A stretch of 6,420 nt of DNA, taken from contig JAEZAR010000299.1 of assembly GCA_023430425.1 (NCBI GenBank), positions 1 through 6,420 on the forward strand, written 5' to 3'. Below are positions 1 to 5,250 of this stretch, piece by piece (the first letter of the stretch is position 1; each line of letters starts with the position of its first letter). The translations under genes and the position numbers were made by a program. The stretch is from Actinomycetes bacterium. Its GTDB lineage: Bacteria > Actinomycetota > Actinomycetes > Actinomycetales > Cellulomonadaceae. The notes beneath the pieces were generated by a model. The model saw nothing but the letters and a program-made list of their open reading frames with translations. It was not told where the DNA came from and searched no databases.

Positions 1-559
1 CGACGGCCTCGGCCTGCCGCGGTGCGCTCACGTGGCCGGTGCGCAGCCCCTCGGCGAGAGCGGCGCGGTAGGAGGCGGCGGCGTCGGGCACCCGCGCCAT
101 CCGGCGCGCGACCACCGCCCAGTCGTCGGCCGTGGCGGTCGGCATCATGAGGAACACGGACTGCAGGTCCTGCACGGGCGACGCGATGGGACGCAGGCTC
201 GCGAGGAGCTCACCGGCGTCGTGCAGCGCGAGCCGGGCCTCGAGCCGCTCGCGCAGCAGGGTCGCGCAGCGGCGGTCGTCGTCGTCGGCGGTGCGCGCGG
301 AGGGGAGCGCCGCGAGGACGGCCCGGCCGGCGTCGGCCAGGGCCGCCAGGCCGTCGGGGCTCAGGTCGGGCATCCGGTCCTCGTCGGGACGCAGGCCGAG
401 CCAGGTCGCGACGAGCGGGTCGAGGTCGGCGAGGGTGTCGACCCAGCGGTCGGCGAGGACCCGCGCGGTGGGTGCGTCGGTGGGTGCTCCGGTGGGTCCG
501 TCGGTGGGTGCTCCGGTGGGTGCTCCGGTGGGTGCGTCGGTGGGCACGGCGTCGCTCAT
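1..559 (-). CDS. DUF885 domain-containing protein, N-terminal part (runs off left edge)
   Basis: An open frame of 186 codons runs leftward from ATG at 559-557 to the window edge without a stop, so the C-terminal part is missing. After a Pro/Thr-rich repeat (residues about 4-31) the sequence reads like the start of DUF885 proteins: ADRWVDTLADLDP (36-48), ATWLG (51-55), a PDLSPDGL segment (64-71), and SPVQDLQSVF (127-136) followed by MPTATADDW and a helical stretch ending in SYRAALAEG (163-171). DUF885 proteins are usually some 550-600 residues and are thought to be related to zinc metallopeptidases. The expected HExxH-type residues would lie outside this window, so activity cannot be judged here. 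No signal peptide is visible, suggesting a cytoplasmic protein. There is no Shine-Dalgarno sequence; a TACCGT box six bases upstream suggests a leaderless message. The gene is divergent from the flavoprotein gene. The frame is sound; the family call is from memory of the motif pattern. Confidence 0.8.
   Translation of the reverse strand, partial: MSDAVPTDAPTGAPTGAPTDGPTGAPTDAPTARVLADRWVDTLADLDPLVATWLGLRPDEDRMPDLSPDGLAALADAGRAVLAALPSARTADDDDRRCATLLRERLEARLALHDAGELLASLRPIASPVQDLQSVFLMMPTATADDWAVVARRMARVPDAAASYRAALAEGLRTGHVSAPRQAEAV
467..550. repeat. 12-bp tandem repeat coding a Pro-Thr tetrapeptide repeat
   Basis: Six full 12-bp units beginning GGTGGG (starts at 467, 479, 491, 503, 515 and 527) are followed by a degenerate seventh at 539-550. 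The units end variously in TGCGTC, TGCTCC or TCCGTC. Read on the minus strand within the DUF885 gene they give seven xPT(D/G/A) tetrapeptides right after the start codon. Because 12 is a multiple of 3, gain or loss of a unit keeps the frame. The plus strand has seven GGG runs at 12-base spacing, so a weak long-loop G-quadruplex is conceivable. Confidence 0.9.
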
Positions 560-565
560 CCCGGC

Positions 566-571
566 ACGGTA
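566..571 (-). promoter_or_regulatory. Candidate -10 box of a leaderless promoter for the DUF885 gene
   Basis: On the minus strand TACCGT (TAnnnT pattern) ends six bases before the ATG at 559. A start site seven bases below the box would fall on the A of the ATG, and no ribosome binding site is present. This is the usual arrangement of actinobacterial leaderless genes. No good -35 is seen, so this is inference from spacing. Confidence 0.5.
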
Positions 572-647
572 GCCCCCGCCCCCGCCCCTGGGCGCAGCGG
601 CCCGGGCGGAGCCCTCGTGCCCGGACGTTCGCCGGCGGCGGCGTGCT

Positions 648-669
648 CGTCGGGACCATGGGCCCGCCG
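648..669. promoter_or_regulatory. Imperfect 22-bp palindrome in the divergent intergenic region, candidate operator
   Basis: The sequence is symmetric about the CCATGG at 656-661. Arms CGGG (651-654) and CCCG (663-666) pair, as do 648-649 with 668-669; only the pairs 650/667 and 655/662 mismatch. It lies about 90 bp above both divergent starts (559 and 758), a sensible place for a regulator controlling either gene. GC-rich DNA produces some palindromes by chance, and the regulator is unknown. The rest of 560-757 shows no convincing -35/-10 pair for the flavoprotein gene; GAGAAT at 690-695 is the only -10-like hexamer. Confidence 0.35.
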
Positions 670-710
670 ATCATCGACACCGACGTCCTGAGAATGGGTC
701 CCTGGGCTGC

Positions 711-728
711 GCCGCCCGCCAGGGCGGC
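711..728 (+). other. Hairpin in the probable leader of the flavoprotein gene
   Basis: GCCGCCC (711-717) and GGGCGGC (722-728) form a perfect 7-bp, all-GC stem with a 4-base GCCA loop. It ends 16 bases before the GAGAGG ribosome binding site at 745-750. No T run follows, so it is not a normal intrinsic terminator. It could stabilise the message or be chance in GC-rich DNA. Confidence 0.35.
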
Positions 729-757
729 CCGGTCGCTCGACGACGAGAGGCGCCGTG

Positions 758-2683
758 ATGGGTTCCCACCCGCACCTGCTGGCCCCCGGTCGCTTCGGCG
801 CGCTCGAGCTGCCCAACCGCATCGTGATGCCCCCCGTGCGCACCCGCCTGGCGCACGTCGACGGCACGCCGAGCTCGCGGGACCGCGCGTTCTTCGCCGC
901 CCGCGCCCGCGGCGGGGCGGCGCTCGTCGGCGTCGGGTCGATGCTCGTCGCCACCGAGTTCGAGCCCGCGCAGCCCTCGACGGTGCGCGTGGACGCGGAC
1001 TGGTTCGTCCCGCACCTGCGCTACCTCACCGACGGCGTGCACGACGCCGGGGGCCGGATCGCCGCGCAGCTCACCGTGGGCGCGGGGCGGTCGGGCGCCC
1101 CCGAGCCGGGGCGTCGCGCCCCGGTCTCCGCCTCCGACAACTCCTGGGCCGGGTCCGCCGAGGTCACCTGCCGTGCCCTGCTCGCCGACGAGGTCCGCCT
1201 GCTCGTCGCCCGGTTCGGCGAGGCCGCGGCGCGCGCCGCCGAGGCGGGGTTCGACGCCATCGACGTGCACGCGCGCATCGGGCACCTCGTCGACCAGTTC
1301 CTCTCCCCGGTGTGGAACCGGCGCACGGACGCCTACGGGGGGTCGCTCGAGAACCGCGCCCGGCTCGCCGTGGAGCTCGTGGCGGCCGCCCGGCGGGCCG
1401 CGCCGGGCCTGCCCGTCTCCGTGCGGCTCTCCCTCACCCACCACGTCCCCGGCGGGCGGGACCTCGACGAGTCGATCGAGCTGGCCCGCCTGCTCGTCGC
1501 CGCCGGGGCGGACGTCGTCACCACCGACGACGGGGCGAGCGAGGCCCTGCACTGGGCGGTGCCGCCGATGTACCTGGGGCCCGCGCCCTCCCTGGCCGGT
1601 GCCGCGGCGCTGCACGCCGCGACCGGCGCCACGGTGGTCGCGACCGGGTCGATCGGCGCCGATCTCGCGGAGAAGGCGCTCGCCAACGGGGAGATCGACT
1701 TCGTCGGGATGGCCCGCGCGCTCGTGGCCGACCCCGACCTGCCCCGCAAGCTCGCCGCCGACGCCGCGGGGACGGTGCGCCCGTGCGCCCGCTGCAACGT
1801 GTGCTTCGGCCAGGTGACCGGCGGCCTGCCGGTGGCGTGCGCCGTGAACCCGCAGGCGGGGTTTGAGACCGTCCGGCCGGTCGGCCGTGCGCCCCGGGCC
1901 AAGCGTGTCGTCGTCGTCGGCGGCGGCCCGGCGGGCCTCGAGGCCGCCCGCGTCGCCGCGCTGCGGGGGCACTCGGTGCACCTGTACGAGCGCTCCGAGC
2001 GCCTGGGCGGCATGCTCCGGCACGCGACGGACCCGGAGTTCAAGGCCGACGCCCGTGCGATGGTCGGCTGGTGGGCCGACCAGCTCCGGGCCCTGCGGGT
2101 CACCGTCCACCTCGGCCGGGAGGTCCACCCGGGCTCGCCCGTGCTGCGCGGCGCCGAGGAGGTCGTCATCGCCACCGGCGGCCTGCCGGTGGTGCCGCCC
2201 GGCGTCTCGGGCCTCGGCGTCCCCGGGCGCGTCGTGGACGTCGCGCACGTCGCCGACGCTCCGGTCGGCCGCCGGGTGGTGGTCGCGGGCGGTGGCTCCT
2301 CGGGCGCCGACGCCGCGCTCCACCTCGCGCTCACCGGTCACGAGGTCACCCTGCTCGAGCAGACGGAGGAGGTCGCCGTCGACCTGTTCGAGGTCAACCG
2401 GACGGCCCTGCTGCGCCGCCTCGTGGAGTCCGGCGTCACGGTCCTGCTCGGCCGGCGCCTGCGTGGCGTGGACGCGCAGGGCGTCCTCGCCGACGGGCCG
2501 GAGGGCACGCTGCGCCTGCCGGCTGACACCGTCGTCACGGCCTTCGGGACCCGGCCGAACACCGCGCTCTCCGGCGGTGCCTACGCGGAGGACCCGCGGG
2601 TGCACGTCGTGGGCGACTGCGTCGAGCCGGGGGACGTGGGCGACGCGGTGCACATGGCGTTCGAGGCCGCCGCGGCGCTGTGA
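758..2683 (+). CDS. NADH:flavin oxidoreductase, FadH / trimethylamine dehydrogenase type (FMN, 4Fe-4S, FAD)
   Basis: This 641-residue protein has the full two-part plan of 2,4-dienoyl-CoA reductase FadH and trimethylamine dehydrogenase. An old-yellow-enzyme barrel covers residues about 6-335: PNRIVMPP at 19-26, FLSPVWNRRTDAYGGSLENR at 181-200, ATGS at 295-298 and DFVGMAR at 314-320. A 4Fe-4S motif follows with Cys343, 346, 349 and 361 (C-x2-C-x2-C-x11-C, closest to trimethylamine dehydrogenase spacing). Then come a GGGPAG dinucleotide fold at 388-393, a second GGGSSG at 511-516, and the FAD-binding VVGDCVEPG near the end. Hydride from NAD(P)H should pass through FAD and the cluster to FMN. 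The active-site motif is unusual: HxxHxY of YqjM-type enzymes reads HARIGH (171-176). The substrate is therefore unknown, and it should not be named fadH on this evidence. A GTG at 755 is also in frame, but GAGAGG at 745-750 is seven bases from the ATG at 758 and only four from the GTG, so I prefer the ATG. Cytoplasmic; no obvious partner gene. Confidence 0.92.
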   Translation: MGSHPHLLAPGRFGALELPNRIVMPPVRTRLAHVDGTPSSRDRAFFAARARGGAALVGVGSMLVATEFEPAQPSTVRVDADWFVPHLRYLTDGVHDAGGRIAAQLTVGAGRSGAPEPGRRAPVSASDNSWAGSAEVTCRALLADEVRLLVARFGEAAARAAEAGFDAIDVHARIGHLVDQFLSPVWNRRTDAYGGSLENRARLAVELVAAARRAAPGLPVSVRLSLTHHVPGGRDLDESIELARLLVAAGADVVTTDDGASEALHWAVPPMYLGPAPSLAGAAALHAATGATVVATGSIGADLAEKALANGEIDFVGMARALVADPDLPRKLAADAAGTVRPCARCNVCFGQVTGGLPVACAVNPQAGFETVRPVGRAPRAKRVVVVGGGPAGLEAARVAALRGHSVHLYERSERLGGMLRHATDPEFKADARAMVGWWADQLRALRVTVHLGREVHPGSPVLRGAEEVVIATGGLPVVPPGVSGLGVPGRVVDVAHVADAPVGRRVVVAGGGSSGADAALHLALTGHEVTLLEQTEEVAVDLFEVNRTALLRRLVESGVTVLLGRRLRGVDAQGVLADGPEGTLRLPADTVVTAFGTRPNTALSGGAYAEDPRVHVVGDCVEPGDVGDAVHMAFEAAAAL

Positions 2684-2700
2684 CGGCCGGGCGTCCACGT

Positions 2701-2732
2701 CGCGGGGGCGCCGGACCTCGCCGCGGGGGCGC
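2701..2732. repeat. 11-bp direct repeat with 21-bp period upstream of the TrpB2 gene
   Basis: CGCGGGGGCGC occurs at 2701-2711 and again at 2722-2732. Extending three bases to the left gives 13 of 14 matches. The 21-bp period is two helical turns, putting both copies on the same DNA face. The copies flank the probable -35 element, and the second ends three bases before the -10. This suggests binding of a dimeric regulator, but GC-rich composition makes short repeats cheap. Confidence 0.5.
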
Positions 2733-2741
2733 GGCTATGCT
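2712..2741 (+). promoter_or_regulatory. Probable promoter of the TrpB2 gene
   Basis: TATGCT at 2736-2741 fits the actinobacterial TAnnnT -10 and stands out in very GC-rich DNA. CGGACC at 2712-2717 (GAC core of TTGACA) lies 18 bases upstream as a weak -35. Transcription would begin near 2748, giving a leader of about 35 bases with a clear ribosome binding site. The weak -35 between two repeats hints at activator dependence. Confidence 0.5.
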
Positions 2742-2782
2742 CGCCCGCGTCACCCCCCGCGCGACCCCAAGGACGGCGTCCC

Positions 2783-4105
2783 GTGTCTGCTGAAGTCCCG
2801 GCCGAGGCCACCCCCGCCCCCCGCGCCACCGACCCGTTGGGCGTGGCCGTCCCGGACACGGTGCCGACGCACTGGTACAACCTCGCGGCGGACCTGCCGG
2901 AGCCGGTCCCCCCGCACCTGCACCCGGGGACCCGGGAGCCGCTCGGGCCCGACGACCTGGCGCCGCTGTTCCCGATGGCGCTCATCGCGCAGGAGGTCTC
3001 CACCGAGCGGTACGTCGAGATCCCGCAGGCCGTCCGTGAGATCTACGCGCTCTGGCGGCCCTCGCCCCTGATCCGCGCGCACCGCCTCGAGCGGGCGCTC
3101 GGCACCGGCGCGAAGATCTACTACAAGTACGAGGGCGTCAGCCCGACGGGGTCGCACAAGCCGAACACCGCAGTGGCCCAGGCGTACTACAACGCCGCCG
3201 AGGGCATCACGAAGCTCACCACGGAGACCGGCGCCGGCCAGTGGGGCGCGTCGCTCGCCATGGCCTGCGCGCTCGTCGGGATCACGTGCGAGGTGTGGCA
3301 GGTCCGCGCGTCGTTCGACTCCAAGCCGTACCGGCGCTACCAGATGGAGGCGTACGGGAGCATCTGCCACCCGTCGCCGTCGGACCTGACCGAGGCCGGG
3401 CGCGCGATGCTCGCGAAGGACCCCGAGACCACCGGCTCGCTCGGCATGGCGATCAGCGAGGCCGTCGAGGCCGCCGTCAAGGACCCGAACGCGCACTACT
3501 CGCTCGGCAGCGTGCTCAACCACGTCATGCTGCACCAGAGCGTCATCGGGCAGGAGGTGCTCACCCAGCTGCGCGACGCCGGCGAGGAGCAGGCGGACGT
3601 CGTGTTCGGCTGCGCCGGCGGTGGCTCGAACCTCGGCGGGCTCGCGTTCCCCCTGATCGGGCAGAACCTGCGCGAGGGCACGACGACGCGGGTGGTCGCC
3701 TGCGAGCCGGCCGCGGCGCCGTCGCTGACCCAGGGCGAGTACCGGTACGACTTCGGCGACGTCGCCGGGCTCACGCCGCTGATCAAGATGCACACGCTGG
3801 GTCACGACTTCGTGCCCTCGCCGATCCACGCGGGCGGGCTGCGCTACCACGGCATGTCGCCGATGGTCTCGCTCACCAAGCACCTCGGGCTCATGGACGC
3901 GGTGGCGATCGAGCAGGACGTGACGTTCGCCGCGGGCCTGGAGTTCGCGCGGGCGGAGGGCATCGTCCCGGCGCCGGAGTCGACGCACGCGATCGCCGCG
4001 GCGATGGACTACGTGCGCACGTCGGCGCGCGACGGCGAGGTCGTCGTCATCGGCGTCTCCGGCAACGGCGTGCTGGACCTGGTCGCGTACGAGGCGTACC
4101 TCTGA
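2783..4105 (+). CDS. trpB2: TrpB2, stand-alone tryptophan synthase beta-like PLP enzyme
   Basis: At 440 residues this is the length of TrpB2 (TrpB-like PLP-dependent enzymes), longer than the roughly 400 of classical TrpB. It carries the family hallmarks: SHKPN with the PLP-binding Lys126, ETGAGQWG with the catalytic-type Glu148, the phosphate-binding GGGSN loop (279-283) inside CAGGGSNLGG, and SGNG (426-429), whose Ser should face the pyridine nitrogen. TrpB2 enzymes condense indole with serine, or with O-phosphoserine as reported for an archaeal member, to give tryptophan; many act without the TrpA subunit. No trpA or other trp gene is in the window, so indole salvage or a related stand-alone reaction is likelier than main tryptophan synthesis. 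The GTG start is supported by AAGGA at 2769-2773, nine bases upstream. The first 25 or so residues are Ala/Pro-rich and probably disordered. It has its own promoter and a repeat pair upstream. Cytoplasmic. Confidence 0.93.
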   Translation: MSAEVPAEATPAPRATDPLGVAVPDTVPTHWYNLAADLPEPVPPHLHPGTREPLGPDDLAPLFPMALIAQEVSTERYVEIPQAVREIYALWRPSPLIRAHRLERALGTGAKIYYKYEGVSPTGSHKPNTAVAQAYYNAAEGITKLTTETGAGQWGASLAMACALVGITCEVWQVRASFDSKPYRRYQMEAYGSICHPSPSDLTEAGRAMLAKDPETTGSLGMAISEAVEAAVKDPNAHYSLGSVLNHVMLHQSVIGQEVLTQLRDAGEEQADVVFGCAGGGSNLGGLAFPLIGQNLREGTTTRVVACEPAAAPSLTQGEYRYDFGDVAGLTPLIKMHTLGHDFVPSPIHAGGLRYHGMSPMVSLTKHLGLMDAVAIEQDVTFAAGLEFARAEGIVPAPESTHAIAAAMDYVRTSARDGEVVVIGVSGNGVLDLVAYEAYL

Positions 4106-4115
4106 CGCCCTGACG

Positions 4116-4121
4116 TAGGTT
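4116..4121 (+). promoter_or_regulatory. Candidate -10 box of a leaderless promoter for the SDR-like gene
   Basis: TAGGTT (TAnnnT) ends six bases before the ATG at 4128, so transcription would start on or beside the A of the start codon. No purine-rich ribosome binding site of AGGAGG type precedes the ATG. The spacing is identical to that of the DUF885 gene. A -35 would fall inside the end of trpB2 and none is clear. Readthrough from trpB2 across the 22-bp gap is also possible. Confidence 0.5.
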
Positions 4122-4127
4122 GCGGGG

Positions 4128-5114
4128 ATGACCCTGCGCGTCCTGTTCATCGGCGGTACCGGCACGATCAGCTCGGCGTCGACGCGCCTGGCGGTGCACC
4201 GCGGCGTCGAGCTGACGGTGCTCAACCGCGGCACGACCGGCAAGCGCCCCCTGCCCGACGGCGTGGAGACCCTGCACGCGGACGTGCGCGACCCGGCGGC
4301 GGTGCGCGAGGCGCTGGGCGACCGCGAGTTCGACGCGGTCGTGGACTGGGTGGCCTACACCCCCGACCACGTGCGGGCGGACGTCGAGACGTTCAGGGGC
4401 CGGACGGGGCAGTACGTGTTCATCAGCTCGGCGTCGGCGTACCAGACCCCGCCGGAGCGCCTGCCGGTCACGGAGTCCACGCCGCTGCGCAACCCGTACT
4501 GGCAGTACTCGCGGGACAAGATCGCGTGCGAGGACCTGCTGGTGCGGGCGTACCGCGAGGAGGGCTTCCCGGCGACGATCGTGCGTCCCTCGCACACGTA
4601 CGACCGGACCCTCGTCCCGCTCGACGGCGGGTGGACCGCGGTCGAGCGCATGCGCGCGGGCAAGGAGGTCGTGGTCCACGGGGACGGGACGTCGCTGTGG
4701 ACGCTGACCCACCACGAGGACTTCGCCAAGGCCTTCGTGCCGCTGCTCGGCCACCCGCGCACCCTCGGCGAGGCGTTCCACATCACCTCCGACGACGCGC
4801 TGACCTGGGACCAGGTCGCCCGTGCGCTGGGCCGGGCGGCCGGCGCCGAGCCGCGGATCGTGCACGTGCCCTCGGACGCGATCGCCGCGGTCGACCCCGA
4901 GTGGGGCGCCGGGCTCCTCGGCGACAAGGCGCACTCGATGGTGTTCGACAACACCAAGGTGCGCCGGCTGGTCCCGGACTTCGTCGCGACGATCCCCTTC
5001 GATCAGGGGGCGCGCGAGATCGTCGCGTGGCACGACGAGGACCCGGAGCGCCGGCGGGTCGACGCCCGCAAGGACGCGCTCATGGACGAGCTGGTGGCCC
5101 GGTTCCGTCCCTGA
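4128..5114 (+). CDS. NAD(P)-binding SDR-family protein, NAD-dependent epimerase/dehydratase-like
   Basis: This 328-residue protein has the Rossmann fold of extended or atypical short-chain dehydrogenases. A beta strand VLFIGGTGTIS (5-15) carries the nucleotide-binding glycines. The second strand ends in LNRG (32-35), whose Arg34 typically favours NADP(H), and ADVRD (about 48-52) follows. The active-site strand reads FISSASAY (98-105), and Tyr127 and Lys131 form the YxxxK pair in YSRDK, so catalytic residues are intact. IVRPSHTYD is the usual post-catalytic strand. The pattern resembles the atypical SDR group related to CSP41 proteins, many of them nucleotide-sugar-epimerase-like but of unknown substrate. 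The last glycine of the canonical GxxGxxG is Ser15, common in this subgroup. No signal peptide or membrane segment; cytoplasmic. It starts 22 bp after trpB2, but its own -10-like box suggests at least partly independent transcription. Substrate unassigned. Confidence 0.88.
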   Translation: MTLRVLFIGGTGTISSASTRLAVHRGVELTVLNRGTTGKRPLPDGVETLHADVRDPAAVREALGDREFDAVVDWVAYTPDHVRADVETFRGRTGQYVFISSASAYQTPPERLPVTESTPLRNPYWQYSRDKIACEDLLVRAYREEGFPATIVRPSHTYDRTLVPLDGGWTAVERMRAGKEVVVHGDGTSLWTLTHHEDFAKAFVPLLGHPRTLGEAFHITSDDALTWDQVARALGRAAGAEPRIVHVPSDAIAAVDPEWGAGLLGDKAHSMVFDNTKVRRLVPDFVATIPFDQGAREIVAWHDEDPERRRVDARKDALMDELVARFRP

Positions 5115-5191
5115 GGCGCCCGTGGGCCACCCGTGCGGCGTCGTGCGTCGTCGGGCAGTCTGGGAATAGCCGGCCGCGGGGCGGCGTTCTG

Positions 5192-5220
5192 CAGACAGTT
5201 GAACTTTGAACGACTATCCC
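5192..5220 (+). promoter_or_regulatory. AT-rich box with TTGAAC repeat upstream of the monooxygenase gene, candidate promoter/operator
   Basis: TTGAAC occurs twice, at 5199-5204 and 5206-5211, and the first copy sits in a small palindrome AGTT-G-AACT (5198-5206). The stretch is markedly AT-rich against its surroundings. CAGACA (5192-5197) and TATCCC (5215-5220) are 17 bases apart and could serve as weak -35 and -10. The leader would then be about 25-30 bases. It may bind a MarR- or TetR-like repressor or be the promoter itself; the sequence alone does not decide. The rest of the gap (5115-5191) shows no clear terminator. Confidence 0.4.
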
Positions 5221-5250
5221 GCCGCCGCACGAGCGAACCAGGAGCGACCC

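Noticed and set aside
32..691. Plus-strand open frames over the DUF885 region
   Set aside because: Their translations are Gly/Arg-rich low-complexity sequence. The opposite strand gives a coherent DUF885 N-terminus with GC-rich third positions.
674..695. TCGACA (674-679) and GAGAAT (690-695) as a -35/-10 pair for the flavoprotein gene
   Set aside because: Only 10 bases separate them, too short for a sigma-70-type promoter; each alone is weak.
472..1866. Plus-strand frame of 464 codons overlapping the flavoprotein start
   Set aside because: Out of frame with the flavoprotein and made mostly of Arg/Ala/Gly; it begins inside the 12-bp repeats and has no domain.
758..2683. Mycofactocin-system OYE oxidoreductase
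   Set aside because: Architecture is similar, but no mycofactocin biosynthesis gene or partner dehydrogenase is in the window, and the general FadH/TMADH assignment explains the sequence equally well.
671..2698. Long minus-strand open frame of 675 codons opposite the flavoprotein gene
   Set aside because: It is the antisense shadow of a high-GC gene. Its translation is Arg/Gly/Asp/Val-rich with no recognisable domain, while the plus-strand frame has intact cofactor motifs throughout.
2750..4243. Minus-strand open frame of 497 codons opposite trpB2
   Set aside because: Antisense shadow with low-complexity composition, crossing two real genes and a promoter; no family resemblance.
5115..5191. 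Possible terminator after the SDR-like gene
   Set aside because: Short GC self-complementary pieces are present, but I found no stable stem of useful length followed by T residues.
5206..5250. TTG start extending the monooxygenase by 15 residues
   Set aside because: No ribosome binding site before it, it falls in the AT-rich candidate promoter, and the family begins at MQFGIF; a good AGGAG precedes the ATG at 5251.
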